A DNA stretch of 20,026 nt from Streptosporangiaceae bacterium (GTDB taxonomy: Bacteria > Actinomycetota > Actinomycetes > Streptosporangiales > Streptosporangiaceae). The position numbers and the translations under genes were made by a program. The notes under the pieces are model-generated. The model searched no databases, had not been told where the DNA came from, and was given only the letters and a program-made list of their open reading frames with translations. Shown here one piece after another: positions 13,726 through 20,026 of the stretch. The DNA is taken from NCBI GenBank assembly GCA_030045295.1, contig JASIGD010000434.1:1-20026 (forward strand). Reading direction: 5' to 3'. Every line of letters starts with the position of its first letter. Position 1 is the first letter of the stretch.

Positions 13726-16700
13726 CTAGGCGACCAGTTCGGCTTCGCCGGTGAAGGCGTCCCAGAGCGAGGCGTACGTGCCGTCCGCGTCCAGCAGTTC
13801 GGCGTGGCTGCCGATCTCGACGATGCGCCCGGAGTCCAGGACCACGATCCGGTCCGCGCGGGCGGCGGTGGTGAGCCGGTGCGCGACCACGATCGTGGTG
13901 CGTGCCGCGGTCAGCTCGCTGACGGCGCGGTTCACCGCCGCCTCGGCGGCCAGGTCGAGTGCCGCGGTGGCCTCGTCGAGCAGCAGGATCGCCGGATCGG
14001 CGAGCTGCGCCCGGGCCAGCGCGATGAGCTGCCGCTGGCCGGCCGAGAGGTTGCGGCCGCGCTCGGACACCTCGTGGTCGTAGCCGCCGGGCAGGCTCAT
14101 GATCATGTTGTGCGCGCCGGTTGCGCGGGCCGCGGCCTCCACCTCGGCGTCGCTGGCGTCCGGTTTGGCGTAGGCGATCGAATCCCGGACTGTCCCGGCG
14201 AACAGGTACGACTCCTGCGGGACGACACCGAGCTGGTGCCGGTAGCTGGCCAGATCGTAGTCGCGGACGTCGGTGCCGTCGACCAGGACGGCGCCGCTGG
14301 TCACGTCGTAGAAGCGCGCGATGAGCTTGACCAGCGTCGATTTGCCCGCCCCGGTCTGGCCGACCAGCGCGACGGTCTCGCCGGGCTCGATGGCCAGGCT
14401 GATCCCGTTGATCGCGTTCGCGGCGCTGCCGGAGTAGCTGAAGTCCACGTCGCGCAGTTCGATGCGGCCGCGCAGCCTGCCCGCCGGAACCGGCCGGGCC
14501 GCCGGGGGCGTGGACGTGCCCAGCCGGAGCAGGTCGGTGATCCGCCGGAGACCGACCATAGCCTGCTGGTACCCGTCGAAGACCTGGGAGAGCTGCTGGA
14601 CGGGGGAGAAGACCATGTCGATGTAGAGCAGGTAGGCGATCAGCGCGCCCGCGCTGAGCGTGCCGTTGCGCATCTCCCCGGTCGCGACGACGAGGACGAT
14701 CGCGCCTGCCGCCGTGGACAGGGTCTGGACGAACGGGAAGTACAGCGCTATGTAGCGCTGCGCCCGCAGCCGGGACAGGCGGAAGGCATTACTGAGCCCG
14801 CCGAACCGTGCCTGGTTGGTCGGCTCTCGGCGGAAGGCCTGCGTGACCCGCAGCCCGGCCACGTTCTCGGCGAAGTCGGCGTTGACGGCGGCGACCTTCT
14901 CCCTCGCTTCGTTGTAGGCCTTGGCCGACTTCGACCTGAAGATCAGCGTGGCGACGACCAGCACCGGGAAGATGGCGAGCACCGCCAGGCCGAGCCGCAG
15001 GTTGATGAAGATCATGGCGGCGAGCACGCCGAAGAACGTGAGCACCGAGCTGACCATGGTGACCAGGCCGGTCTGCAGGAACGTGGACAGGGCGTCCACG
15101 TCGGTGGTCATCCTGGTCATGATCCGGCCGGACAGCTCGCGTTCGTAGAAGTCCAGGCCCAGGCGCTGAAGCTGCGCGAAGAGCTTGACTCGCAGCGTGA
15201 ACAGGAGCCGCTCCCCGTTGCGCCCGACCACCATCGTCTCCGTGATGTTGACCAGCCAGTCGGCCAGGACGATCGCGAGCCCGATCAGCGAGACGACGAT
15301 CACCACGTGGAAGACCTTGTTCTCGACGCCCTGGTCGATGCCGCTCCTGACCAGCGCGGGAAGCGCGAGCGAGGCGAGGGCGTCGAGGCCGTCCAGGAGC
15401 AGCCCGGCGATCAGCGCGAGCGTCAGCGGGCGGAGCAGCCTGCGCAGGGTGAACTGCCTGTCAGCCGCCCGTGCCCGGCCGATGTCCACGTTGGGCACGT
15501 CCTTGGTCGGCGGCAGCGCCTCGACCTTGGCCAGCAGTTCGGGGGAGGGCGGCAGGCTGGCGAACATCCCGGTGATGTTCCCAGCGCCCGCGCCGGTGCG
15601 GCCGCGCCCCGCAGAACCCCGGCCGCCCGCCCCGCCGAGGCGGTTGAGGCCCGGGGCGCCGCCGGGAACGCCGCCCTGGCTCGCTCCGGCCAGCGCGCGC
15701 CCGTCAAGCACGTCTTCCACGGTGCGGCGCGCGCGCGGCCGGATCAGCGCTTCGTACTCGGCCGTCCCCGCGTCATCGGCGTCCGGGCCGGTGATGAGCA
15801 GCCGGTACAGGGGACAGCGCTCGGTCAGCTCCTCGTGGGTGCCGGTGTCGGCGACCCGGCCCTGGTCAAGGACGATGATCCGGTCGGCCAGGTTCAGCGT
15901 CGACCTGCGGTGCGCGATGATCAGCGTGGTGCGTCCGCGCATCACCTCGCGCAGCGCCGCGTGGATCTCCGCTTCCAGGCGCGGGTCGATGGCCGAGGTT
16001 GCGTCGTCCAGTACCAGCAGCCGCGGGTCGGTGATCAGCGCCCGGGCCAGGGCAACCCGCTGGCGCTGTCCGCCGGACAGCGTGAGGCCCTGTTCGCCGA
16101 CCACGGTCTCGTAGCCTTGCGGCAGCTTGACGATGAACTCGTGGGCCTGCGCGGCCTGGGCGGCAGCGATGATCTGTTCCTGCGTGGCATCCGGCTTGCC
16201 GTAGGCGATGTTGGCCGCCACCGTGTCGGAGAACAGGAAGCTGTCCTCCATGACCAGGCCGACCGCGGCCCGCAGCGAGTCGCGGGTCACATCTGCGACG
16301 TCGTAACCGCCGACGCTGACCGAGCCGTGCTGCGGGTCGTAGAAGCGGGGGAGCAGGAGCGCGATGGTGGACTTGCCTGAGCCGGACGCACCGACCACGG
16401 CGACCGTTTCGCCAGGCTCGACGCGAAGCGAGAGCCCGCGGAGCACAGGTTCAGAGGGCAGGTAGCCGAACCGGACGTTGTCGAAGCTGATGCCGTTGGC
16501 ATCCGCCGGGAGGCCGATCGCGTCCGGCTTGTCGGTGATAACCGGGCGAGAGTCGATGATGTCGAACACCCTGATGACGCTGGCCCGTGCCTCCTGCCCG
16601 ATGGTGACCATCATGGTGAGGGTCCGTACCGGCCCGCTCATCAGGGCCAGGTAGGCGGAAAAGGCGAGGAAGGTTCCGAGGGTGATAGAGCCATGGATCG

Positions 16701-17511
16701 CCAGCCAGCCGCCGAGGGCCAGGACGCCGACCATGCCGAGCGACGGGATAGCGGTCAGCGCGGGGTTGTACCTGGCCGTCAGCCGGATCATGCGCAGCCG
16801 AGACGCGAACAGACGCGAGCTGGTCGCCTCTAGCCGCTCCTGCTCCTGCTCCTCTTGCCCGAAGCCCTTGACGACCCGCACGCCGCCGATGGCCTCGTCG
16901 ACGATGCCGGCCACCTCGCCCGATTGCTGCTGCGCGTGCCAGCTCGCCGGGAACAGCTTCCGCCGCGACGCCAGCGCGATAATCCACAGGGCCGGGGCTA
17001 CCACCAGGGCCACGATCGTGAGCACGGGGGAAAGCACCAGCATGATTCCGATGGACACGATGAACAACGCCAGGTTCCCCAGGGTGACCGGCACCATAGA
17101 CAGGATGCTCTGCACCATGTTCAGGTCCGAGATGGACCGGCCGACCAACTGCCCGGTGTGGATCTCGTCCTGGCGCGCGCCGTCCAGGCGGGACAGCGAG
17201 CCGAAGAGCTCGGTGCGCAGGTCGTACTGGACATCGAGGGACACCCGGCCGCCGATATACCGGCGCGTGTAGATGGCGCCGAAGTTCACCGCGGCCACGA
17301 CCAGCAGCAGCGCAGCGAGCGGCCAGATCGACTGCCGGTGCGTGAGGAGGACGTCGTCGATGATCCGCCGCTGCACCAGCGGGATCGCGGCGGTCGCCAG
17401 GCTGGCCACCAGGGAACCGCCCAGCGCGATGACGACATTGCGGCGGTAACGCCAGCAGTACCCCGCCAGCCGTCGCAGCCACCCGCGTTCCGAAGCCCGC
17501 TTGCCCGTCGT
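13726..17511 (-). CDS. Fused ABC exporter (TMD-NBD-TMD-NBD), Rv0194-like
   Basis: One polypeptide carrying two ABC-exporter halves, as in M. tuberculosis Rv0194. Counting from GTG 17409 as residue 1: TMD1 to about 285; NBD1 with Walker [10 protein letters not shown] (340-348), LSGGQ (444-448), Walker [13 protein letters not shown] and H-loop His500; a Gly-rich linker (about 565-650); TMD2 (about 655-955); NBD2 with [10 protein letters not shown]-loop [22 protein letters not shown] and VAHRLTT. NBD1 has Asp469 where the catalytic Glu is expected and Glu388 in place of the Q-loop Gln; with LSAGQ of NBD2 this makes one degenerate and one canonical ATP site. GTG 17409 is the first ATG/GTG/TTG in frame but would cut transmembrane helix 1. 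The frame continues upstream with coding-like residues ([17 protein letters not shown]) to a perfect AAGGAGG, with ACG at 17511 nine nt behind it; I use that as the inferred start. Likely drug or lipid export. Confidence 0.93.
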   Translation of the reverse strand, partial: TTGKRASERGWLRRLAGYCWRYRRNVVIALGGSLVASLATAAIPLVQRRIIDDVLLTHRQSIWPLAALLLVVAAVNFGAIYTRRYIGGRVSLDVQYDLRTELFGSLSRLDGARQDEIHTGQLVGRSISDLNMVQSILSMVPVTLGNLALFIVSIGIMLVLSPVLTIVALVVAPALWIIALASRRKLFPASWHAQQQSGEVAGIVDEAIGGVRVVKGFGQEEQEQERLEATSSRLFASRLRMIRLTARYNPALTAIPSLGMVGVLALGGWLAIHGSITLGTFLAFSAYLALMSGPVRTLTMMVTIGQEARASVIRVFDIIDSRPVITDKPDAIGLPADANGISFDNVRFGYLPSEPVLRGLSLRVEPGETVAVVGASGSGKSTIALLLPRFYDPQHGSVSVGGYDVADVTRDSLRAAVGLVMEDSFLFSDTVAANIAYGKPDATQEQIIAAAQAAQAHEFIVKLPQGYETVVGEQGLTLSGGQRQRVALARALITDPRLLVLDDATSAIDPRLEAEIHAALREVMRGRTTLIIAHRRSTLNLADRIIVLDQGRVADTGTHEELTERCPLYRLLITGPDADDAGTAEYEALIRPRARRTVEDVLDGRALAGASQGGVPGGAPGLNRLGGAGGRGSAGRGRTGAGAGNITGMFASLPPSPELLAKVEALPPTKDVPNVDIGRARAADRQFTLRRLLRPLTLALIAGLLLDGLDALASLALPALVRSGIDQGVENKVFHVVIVVSLIGLAIVLADWLVNITETMVVGRNGERLLFTLRVKLFAQLQRLGLDFYERELSGRIMTRMTTDVDALSTFLQTGLVTMVSSVLTFFGVLAAMIFINLRLGLAVLAIFPVLVVATLIFRSKSAKAYNEAREKVAAVNADFAENVAGLRVTQAFRREPTNQARFGGLSNAFRLSRLRAQRYIALYFPFVQTLSTAAGAIVLVVATGEMRNGTLSAGALIAYLLYIDMVFSPVQQLSQVFDGYQQAMVGLRRITDLLRLGTSTPPAARPVPAGRLRGRIELRDVDFSYSGSAANAINGISLAIEPGETVALVGQTGAGKSTLVKLIARFYDVTSGAVLVDGTDVRDYDLASYRHQLGVVPQESYLFAGTVRDSIAYAKPDASDAEVEAAARATGAHNMIMSLPGGYDHEVSERGRNLSAGQRQLIALARAQLADPAILLLDEATAALDLAAEAAVNRAVSELTAARTTIVVAHRLTTAARADRIVVLDSGRIVEIGSHAELLDADGTYASLWDAFTGEAELVA

Positions 17512-17558
17512 GTTTCCCGTCCTCCTTGACAGCGTAACCGCCCCACCTCACCGATCGC

Positions 17559-17571
17559 CTCTGCAGCAGAG
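17559..17571. promoter_or_regulatory. 13-bp palindrome upstream of the ABC exporter
   Basis: CTCTGC-A-GCAGAG is a perfect palindrome about 48 nt upstream of the inferred exporter start. AGCTAAC is repeated directly at 17570-17576 and 17603-17609 (33 bp apart), the first copy overlapping the palindrome. The position suits an operator for a local repressor, but no regulator gene is adjacent. Confidence 0.4.
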
Positions 17572-17628
17572 CTAACAACCCGGGCCGTTAATTCATTTCC
17601 CTAGCTAACCATTTTTCGGGGCCTGACG

Positions 17629-17670
17629 CGCCGAGGCCCCGCGGCATTCGCGTGTCGCGGGGCCTCGGCG
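17629..17670 (-). terminator. Strong hairpin terminator after the LysM/Rpf-like gene
   Basis: CGCCGAGGCCCCGCG (17629-17643) and CGCGGGGCCTCGGCG (17656-17670) form a perfect 15-bp stem with a 12-nt loop. It is about 80 nt beyond the stop of the LysM gene and separates it from the ABC exporter's promoter region. It lacks a U-tract. Confidence 0.85.
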
Positions 17671-17714
17671 TACCGGCGGGCTAGCCGCCCGTCGTGAAGC
17701 GCGGGCGCGGATCG

Positions 17715-17786
17715 GCAGCCGTCGTAAGGCTGATCAGGACTGGCCGCTACTCAGCAGCCGTCGTAGGCCGACCAGTTGGACTGGCC
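17715..17786 (-). repeat. Imperfect duplication of the LysM/Rpf gene's 3' end
   Basis: The last 33 coding nt of the gene (17754-17786, encoding GQSNWSAYDGC) recur in altered form just after the stop codon (17715-17745, 31 nt). Both ends match: GGCCAGTCC on one side and TACGACGGCTGC on the other, with a diverged middle. The copies are offset by 39 nt. Confidence 0.65.
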
Positions 17787-18551
17787 GCCGCTGGCCAGCG
17801 CGTTGGCGAACACCTGGTTCTGCTCGGCCACGCTGGCGCTGCCGAAGTCAGCCGGGTCACCGCCGTACTCAGCCCACGTCGACGCGCTGAACTGGTACAG
17901 GCCGTAGTGACCGCTGGAGTTCATGACCTGGGCGTCGCCGCCGGACTCGGCGGCGACCACGCATGCGCCGAACGAGCCGCCGGGGTAGGCGCCGGAGTAG
18001 CTGGTCGCAACCGGTGCCGCGTCGGCCTGCGCGGGCGCAGGATCTGCGGGCTGCGCGGCGGGCGCCTCGGCCGGCGCGGCCTGCCCGGGAAGCGACGGCG
18101 GGCCGGGTATCCGGGCGGGCTTGACCGGGATCCGCAGGACCTGTCCGGCCTGGATGTCGTCGGCCCAGTGGATCTGGTTGTGATTGGCCCAGTACAGCAC
18201 GGGCCAGGCGTCCGGGTTGTGGTAGAAGTGCCCGGCGATCGCAGACAGCGAGTCATTCGGCCGGACGGTGTACCAGGACGGCTGGGCGGAACCCGGCTTG
18301 TGCTCCGACGCCGGTCGGGTAACCGACAGCACCTGCGCGCGGGAAAGGGTGCCGGCCGTGTCCGCGGCCGAGGCGTGCTGCGCGACCGCCTGGGTCCCTG
18401 GCGTGTCGGACAGCGCCTGCGGCGCCAAGCAGAACGCCGCGGCCACGCCGGCCAGCGCGGGCGCGACGGTGGGAAGTGCGTGCGAGAGTCGGATGCGTGT
18501 TCGTTTCCTGTGGCGGCCCAAAGGGCTCCTCTCCGAGCAGTTCGCGCTCAC
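17751..18551 (-). CDS. Secreted LysM and Rpf/lysozyme-like transglycosylase protein
   Basis: A 266-residue exported cell-wall protein. A basic N-terminus (RHRKRTRIRL) and a hydrophobic stretch (about 25-48) form a signal peptide. A LysM domain follows (about 92-143, WYTVRPNDSLSAIAGHFY...GQVLRIP), then a Pro/Ala-rich linker (about 144-182). The C-terminal Rpf/transglycosylase-like domain (about 186-266) has the probable catalytic Glu202 in VVAAESGGDAQ and HYGLYQFSASTWAEYGG. It should cleave or bind peptidoglycan; related Rpf domains promote resuscitation of dormant cells. The GTG at 18551 has no good ribosome binding site. The TTG at 18521, just after GGAGAGGAG, is an equally good start and leaves the signal peptide intact. 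It is monocistronic, ended by the hairpin at 17629-17670. Confidence 0.9.
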   Translation of the reverse strand: MSANCSERSPLGRHRKRTRIRLSHALPTVAPALAGVAAAFCLAPQALSDTPGTQAVAQHASAADTAGTLSRAQVLSVTRPASEHKPGSAQPSWYTVRPNDSLSAIAGHFYHNPDAWPVLYWANHNQIHWADDIQAGQVLRIPVKPARIPGPPSLPGQAAPAEAPAAQPADPAPAQADAAPVATSYSGAYPGGSFGACVVAAESGGDAQVMNSSGHYGLYQFSASTWAEYGGDPADFGSASVAEQNQVFANALASGGQSNWSAYDGC

Positions 18552-18625
18552 CGGGAAGGCCGCTCAAGGTGCGGGCAGCCTTCGGAGCGCCTGACATCGG
18601 GGCAGCCTAAGCGACACAGACCGTA

Positions 18626-18656
18626 CACATAGGGCAAATTCGCCAAAACTCGTCAA
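18626..18656 (-). promoter_or_regulatory. candidate promoter of the LysM/Rpf-like gene
   Basis: On the minus strand TTGACG (18651-18656) and TATGTG (18626-18631) are separated by 19 nt, a slightly long spacer, in an A/T-rich patch about 75 nt upstream of the start codon. Confidence 0.35.
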
Positions 18657-18764
18657 ACCGGCTTTAAGGTGCTAAACTGCCGAACCTTTGCCACAGGAGA
18701 CTGAATTTTGCGCTCTGGTCAACAGAAGGAACGCATCGTCGACCTGTCCAGGGCTACATAGATG

Positions 18765-18779
18765 GTTACGGTCCGTAAC
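18765..18779. promoter_or_regulatory. 15-bp perfect palindrome in intergenic DNA
   Basis: GTTACGG-T-CCGTAAC has perfect 7-bp arms around one central base. It lies over 200 nt upstream of the LysM/Rpf-like start and about 125 nt beyond the phasin-like stop, so it is either a distal operator or a site unrelated to either gene. Confidence 0.35.
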
Positions 18780-18902
18780 AAGGACGCGATGCGGTGCACC
18801 TGGTCCGCGGGGCCAGCGGCGGAGCGAACCCGTCCAGGACATCACGCATCTGATCATCGGGCCGCGCCCTGGTCGCCGCAAACTATAGTATGCGGCGCTG
18901 TT

Positions 18903-19556
18903 TCAGCTGGCCGTCGTGCCCTTCGGCGCCGGGCTCTCAGGCGTGCTCTTGGCTGCCGGGCTCTCAGGCGCGCTCTCGGCAGGCGTGCTCTTGTCGGCCG
19001 GGCTCTCAGGCGCGCTCTTGGCGGGCGTCCCCTTGGCGGCCGGGCTCTTGTCGGCCGGGCTCTTGGCGGCCGGGCTCTTCGGCGCCGGGCGGTCCGGCGT
19101 CCTCTTCCGGGCCGGGCTGGTCGGCGTCCTCGTGGCCGCCGGGCCTGTGGCGGCCCTGGGCTCGCTGCTGGTCGCCGTTGGCCGCGGCACGCTCTGGCCC
19201 GGCACCTGAGGTGTGCTTTGGCCCGGCGCCTTCGGCGCGCCCTCACCGCGGTCGGCGATCAGCGGCGTCATCGCCTTCAACAGGTCTTCAGCGAACTTCC
19301 GCTGGCTGGCCAGCAGTTCCTCGGCCAGGTCGTAGGCGCTGGCCACGGCGTCCTTCGGCGCGGGCAGCTTGGCCAGGAAGGGCACGGTGACGGACGGGAG
19401 CTTGGGCAGGTTGTCCGTGAGCGGCGCATAGACGGACATGAACCTCGGAGTTGCCGTCCTGACGGTTTCGGCCCAGGTCTTGATCGCGGTGATCATGGCC
19501 TGCTGGCTTCTACGGGTGACAGCCAGGAACTCATCCTGGGCGGGAATGCTAGCCAT
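18903..19556 (-). CDS. Phasin/HBHA-like protein with Lys/Pro/Ala repeat tail
   Basis: A 217-residue protein in two parts. Residues 1-100 are mostly helical and phasin-like (DEFLAVTRRSQQAMITAIKTW; later SAYDLAEELLASQRKFAEDLLKAM), as in granule-surface proteins and heparin-binding haemagglutinin relatives. Residues 105-217 are low complexity. The last 60 consist of KSPAAKSPADKSP-type units rich in Lys, Pro, Ala and Ser, like the basic tails of HBHA or histone-like proteins. There is no signal peptide. ATG 19556 is preceded by AAGGAGG 7 nt upstream, and a near-consensus sigma-70 type promoter lies at 19589-19616, so strong expression is expected. A role in coating polyhydroxyalkanoate or lipid inclusions, or in DNA or polyanion binding, is inferred. 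No pha genes are in view. Confidence 0.72.
   Translation of the reverse strand: MASIPAQDEFLAVTRRSQQAMITAIKTWAETVRTATPRFMSVYAPLTDNLPKLPSVTVPFLAKLPAPKDAVASAYDLAEELLASQRKFAEDLLKAMTPLIADRGEGAPKAPGQSTPQVPGQSVPRPTATSSEPRAATGPAATRTPTSPARKRTPDRPAPKSPAAKSPADKSPAAKGTPAKSAPESPADKSTPAESAPESPAAKSTPESPAPKGTTAS
18937..19086 (-). repeat. Degenerate codon-length repeats encoding the Lys/Pro/Ala tail
   Basis: The plus strand shows many imperfect copies of GGCCGGGCTCTTG and CTCAGGCGCGCTC, in multiples of 3 nt. They encode the KSPAAKSP/ESPADKS units of the phasin-like protein. Such tracts are prone to slippage and to length variation between strains. Confidence 0.7.
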
Positions 19557-19588
19557 TGTCGCGGCCTCCTTGTCGGCTTCTGCTGCGA

Positions 19589-19616
19589 ACTATACCAAGC
19601 GTGATTGAGATGTCAA
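19589..19616 (-). promoter_or_regulatory. near-consensus promoter of the phasin-like gene
   Basis: On the minus strand TTGACA (19611-19616), a 16-nt spacer and TATAGT (19589-19594) form an almost perfect vegetative promoter, with transcription expected near 19582, about 25 nt before the ATG and just ahead of AAGGAGG. This is unusually close to consensus for a high-GC genome. Confidence 0.75.
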
Positions 19617-19630
19617 GCATCGCGCTTGAC
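19612..19630. promoter_or_regulatory. inverted repeat overlapping the phasin promoter -35
   Basis: GTCAAGC (19612-19618) and GCTTGAC (19624-19630) are perfect 7-bp arms with a 5-nt spacer. The left arm is the -35 element itself. A further CAAGCG lies in the spacer at 19596-19601. A repressor bound here would block RNA polymerase. Confidence 0.5.
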
Positions 19631-19849
19631 GTATACAGCATGGCCCGTCCAGCTCACCATCGCCCTAGATTCCGAATACGGGTGCGATAAGTGTCGCGAC
19701 AGCAGAGCCGATGGCGCTCAAATCATGGCGGCAGAGACCGGGAGCCGACACCGATCGCCGAGGGCACCGGCTATCGGGCCTGACCAGGCGGCGCTCACCC
19801 GGCCGGCCGAACTTCCAGCCTGACAGTCGGCTTCAAGATGTAGGGGCGA

Positions 19850-20026
19850 TCAGCTGTAGGGCATCCGCGACGGCGGGTAGTTAGTTTGGTACCCGCCGCT
19901 GATCGGCCGTCGCCGTATCGCCCGCGCGGCGACCCCGTATACGAGCGACCCGATGGCGCAGCCGAGGACCAGGTTGACCACTGCCGTGGCCGCCTTCTGC
20001 GACAACGGGGCCGTGGTGCTGAACGG
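19850..20026 (-). CDS. C-terminus of a membrane protein (start beyond window)
   Basis: An open frame runs from the window edge to TGA at 19850-19852, giving 58 residues. It contains one clear transmembrane helix (AATAVVNLVLGCAIGSLVYG) followed by a basic stop-transfer segment (AARAIRRRP) and a short polar Tyr/Pro-rich tail ending PSRMPYS. The rest of the gene lies to the right. The family cannot be identified from this part. The 293-nt gap to the phasin-like gene (19557-19849) holds that gene's promoter and otherwise nothing I can support. Confidence 0.6.
   Translation of the reverse strand, partial: PFSTTAPLSQKAATAVVNLVLGCAIGSLVYGVAARAIRRRPISGGYQTNYPPSRMPYS

Larger units (their letters stand above)
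18552..18902. other. 351-nt intergenic region between the LysM/Rpf and phasin-like genes
   Basis: No gene is supportable here. The segment nearest the LysM gene is A/T-rich for this genome and carries a candidate promoter (18626-18656). A 15-bp palindrome occurs at 18765-18779. I looked for a ydaO (c-di-AMP) riboswitch, common before actinobacterial wall hydrolases, and did not see its conserved segments. Confidence 0.5.

Noticed and set aside
13642..16380. 912-codon open frame on the plus strand
   Set aside because: It is entirely antisense to the ABC exporter, lacks recognisable motifs, and is rich in Arg/Gly/Asp/His in the way expected from the reverse of GC3-biased codons.
18552..18680. 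Possible ydaO (c-di-AMP) riboswitch before the LysM/Rpf-like gene
   Set aside because: The conserved GGGTGAATC-like and AACCCG-CAGCTAACC-like segments are not present.
18937..19086. Short repeats considered as a CRISPR-like array
   Set aside because: Units are degenerate, in multiples of 3 nt, without unique spacers, and lie inside a coding frame.
18762..19604. 280-codon plus-strand frame with Arg/Ala/Leu repeats
   Set aside because: It is the antisense reading of the Lys/Pro/Ala repeat tail of the phasin-like gene.
19605..19823. 72-codon plus-strand frame
   Set aside because: No ribosome binding site, no family resemblance, and it starts within the phasin promoter region.

Overview
The window is high-GC throughout, densely coded, and rich in GTG starts and AGGAGG-type ribosome binding sites. 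Its gene families (DevR/DosR-type regulator, Rv1733c-like membrane protein, Rv0080-like split-barrel protein, Rv0194-like fused ABC exporter, LysM/Rpf-like wall hydrolase) are those of an actinomycete. I cannot name the genus from the sequence alone.

Positions 1-11,058 look like a hypoxia/dormancy island of the DevR (DosR) type. From left to right it holds: the 5' part of an Rv1733c-like membrane protein (minus), a stand-alone cyclic-nucleotide-fold protein, a phosphoglycerate kinase followed by two tandem universal stress proteins (plus), a soluble KdpD-like protein with degenerate kinase motifs preceded by another USP (minus), an arginine deiminase (plus), a two-domain USP, a PNPOx-like protein and a DevR-like response regulator (minus), and a fifth USP gene (plus). 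Counting the KdpD-like protein there are seven USP domains in about 8.5 kb. Several promoter regions carry 14-bp sites resembling the DosR box GGGACTWWAGTCCC, and the regulator keeps the DNA-contacting K..KN residues of M. tuberculosis DosR. The simplest reading is one regulon: ATP-sparing metabolism (substrate-level phosphorylation, arginine catabolism), nucleotide-binding stress proteins and a flavin-type redox protein under DevR. This regulon assignment is inference.

Positions 11,059-13,725 are a transition. A strong hairpin terminator closes the last USP gene. It is followed by a small basic protein of unknown function, a divergent C45-family acyltransferase/hydrolase, and a class 2 dihydroorotate dehydrogenase (pyrD) whose 3' end overlaps the C45 gene by 73 nt.

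Positions 13,726-20,026 are all on the minus strand: a fused four-domain ABC exporter with one canonical and one degenerate ATP site and no conventional start codon after its ribosome binding site; a secreted LysM plus Rpf/lysozyme-like protein with a strong terminator and a partial C-terminal duplication; a phasin/HBHA-like protein with a Lys/Pro/Ala repeat tail and a near-consensus promoter; and the C-terminus of a membrane protein that runs off the window. I see no tRNA, rRNA, CRISPR array, insertion sequence or phage genes.
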